Source of the DNA: Alphaproteobacteria bacterium
Lineage (GTDB): Bacteria > Pseudomonadota > Alphaproteobacteria > Micavibrionales > Micavibrionaceae
Assembly (NCBI GenBank): GCA_016757515.1
Contig: JAERIN010000002.1
Coordinates: forward strand, 40,656 to 104,655
Length of the DNA stretch: 64,000 nucleotides
Reading direction: 5' to 3'
Part shown: piece after piece, positions 63,063 through 64,000 of the stretch
How the letters are laid out: the number at the start of each line of letters is the position of its first letter
Numbering within the stretch: the first letter of the stretch is position 1
Program-made: the position numbers and the translations under genes
The notes under the pieces: model-generated
Databases searched by the model: none
What the model saw: the letters and a program-made list of their open reading frames with translations, nothing else
Told to the model about the DNA's origin: nothing

Positions 63063-63309
63063 AAAGGCCGGCGGGTCATCCAGGAACGGGCGCGACACGG
63101 CGGGCCGCCGCCTGGGCGTGAAGCTCTATGGCGGTCAGGCCGCGCGCGCGGGCAGCATCATCGTGCGGCAGCGCGGCACCAAATACCGCCCAGGGCGCGG
63201 CGTGGGTCTGGGCAAGGACCACACAATCTATGCCCTTATGGACGGCGCGGTGCGCTTCACCCGCGCAGGCGATGGGCGCGCCGTGGTGCATGTTGTGGCC
63301 GCACATTAA
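63052..63309 (+). CDS. rpmA: 50S ribosomal protein L27
   Basis: An 85-residue L27 with the conserved start [20 protein letters not shown] and the core [17 protein letters not shown], then [18 protein letters not shown]. There is no N-terminal extension that would need cleavage, unlike Firmicutes L27. The start lies inside rplU. obgE, which often follows, is not next. Confidence 0.97.
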   Translation: MAHKKAGGSSRNGRDTAGRRLGVKLYGGQAARAGSIIVRQRGTKYRPGRGVGLGKDHTIYALMDGAVRFTRAGDGRAVVHVVAAH

Positions 63310-63887
63310 AAGGCCAAAAAAAGGACAAATGCACTGCGACCGAAATGGCGCTGGTCTTGTTCCAGTGTCACGGCTTATGCGGATGACGTGCGCCGCCTCT
63401 CTAGCGGCCTACCTCCAGAGCGTTTGCGCAGACCCGTGACGGCAATAGCGGAACCATCATAGCGCGCGCCCTATGCCTATGTGTCCGGCGGTAGGGGCGG
63501 TTGACGCTGTGGCCACGTCGGCCCCAGGTCTGCCTCGCTGCGGGCAGCTGCCCCGGCTTGCGCATGCCTCACATATATATATCGACCAAAACACCTCCGG
63601 TTGTAGGCACTATGCACTCAGTTCGCCCCCCCGGATGGGTGTGAAGAAATTTGTCTGCATCTCAGAAAACGGCCAAAAACAAGGCGTCGGCCCAGGCAGA
63701 CTGTGACAAAAAGCCCACGGTGCACAAAAAATGTGGGGCTGCGGCGGTGTTTTGGGTTTTGGGGTATTGCGCTGCGCGCGTTGTGTGCGCACAATCACCA
63801 ATTGTGAAAGGCGCGGTGGCCGCACCTCGCTCGGACGCGACACGCAGGTGCCCTTCAAATAGCGAAAACGGTGAGCACAGGATTCCG
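63310..63887. other. 578-base region with no supported gene
   Basis: I find no gene with consistent coding character here. A 34-codon frame (MHCDRNGAGLVPVSRLMRMT..., 63338-63439) and longer low-complexity frames are probably chance. Local features are an alternating TATATATAT run near 63572-63580, an A/T-rich stretch near 63640-63740 and a GCGCGC/GTGTGTGCGCAC segment near 63770-63792. It could hold the promoter of the following gene or a small RNA, but I see no recognisable RNA fold. Confidence 0.5.
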
Positions 63888-64000
63888 ATGAAACACATTC
63901 TTATAGCGCTTTTGAGTGCAGCACTGGTTCTGGGTTGGGTGCAGACGTCGGAGGCGGCCTCCGGAAAAGACCTAGAGGTTTTGGCCAAGGCTGTGGGATT
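63888..64000 (+). CDS. Secreted protein, partial (runs off right edge)
   Basis: A frame opening at an ATG at 63888 with a good signal peptide: MKHILIALLSAALVLGWVQT, then SEAASGKDLEVLAKAVG before the window ends. Only 37 codons are visible. The mature start resembles small exported proteins of several families, so no assignment is made. Confidence 0.6.
   Translation, partial: MKHILIALLSAALVLGWVQTSEAASGKDLEVLAKAVG

Noticed and set aside
63473-63706. A 77-codon frame after rpmA
   Set aside because: No ribosome site, no domain, irregular composition across an AT/GC mixed gap.

Overview
The window is GC-rich chromosomal DNA from an alphaproteobacterium whose order I cannot fix. Grounds: the transhydrogenase has the three-subunit PntAA/PntAB/PntB layout, malate dehydrogenase is of the LDH-like GAGQIGG type, ferredoxin-NADP reductase is of the thioredoxin-reductase-like type, and there is an IalB-family protein. 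WaaA, LpxL, NhaA and a Slt-type transglycosylase show a Gram-negative envelope. NuoL/NuoM, SdhC, AcnA and Mdh show aerobic respiration. Operons are unusually scattered: nuoL and nuoM lack the other nuo genes, sdhC lacks sdhDAB, secE-nusG is not followed by rplK, and clpP, tig, mdh and acnA each stand apart.

Layout. 1-4 kb: a partial membrane protein, an AIM24-family protein and two unrecognised envelope proteins. 4-8 kb: nuoL, a small membrane protein, nuoM. 8-14 kb: two unrecognised proteins flanking mdh, then a ferredoxin-NADP reductase and a TMEM43-like membrane protein. 14-16 kb: a dispersed GC-rich repeat, a three-hairpin element and leuA. 16-19 kb: a 962-residue type IV pilin-like protein with an adhesin-like body. 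19-25 kb: tRNA-Leu, a trigger factor with no PPIase domain, ruvC, coaE, and pilT-pilU with a prepilin peptidase. 25-30 kb: dapF, rsmE, an ialB-like gene, an M23 endopeptidase and a frameshifted methyltransferase pseudogene. 30-40 kb: acnA, lpxL, gor, sdhC, recJ, a carB gene that covers only the N-terminal half of the protein, and an AT-rich DUF2971 gene. 40-52 kb: an ORF6N protein, slt, pntAA-pntAB, two tiny AT-rich genes, pntB, a MotA-like gene, trkH, a PpiD-like gene and glmM. 52-64 kb: clpP, nhaA, a Sel1-repeat protein, secE-nusG, a 963-residue TPR protein, waaA, tRNA-Thr, rplU-rpmA and a partial secreted protein at the right edge.

How the parts fit. AcnA, Mdh, SdhC, the Nuo subunits and the transhydrogenase belong to one respiratory and redox core, with Gor drawing on NADPH. 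PilD would process the large pilin-like protein, and PilT/PilU would power pilus retraction; the other pilus genes lie outside the window. Slt, the M23 peptidase, GlmM, DapF, WaaA and LpxL build or remodel the envelope.

The main oddities are the giant modular pilin, the PPIase-less trigger factor, the half-length CarB, the foreign-looking gene pair inside the pnt operon, several decayed gene fragments, and three places where convergent reading frames overlap by exactly CTAA at their stop codons. I see no CRISPR array, insertion sequence, integrase or rRNA gene.
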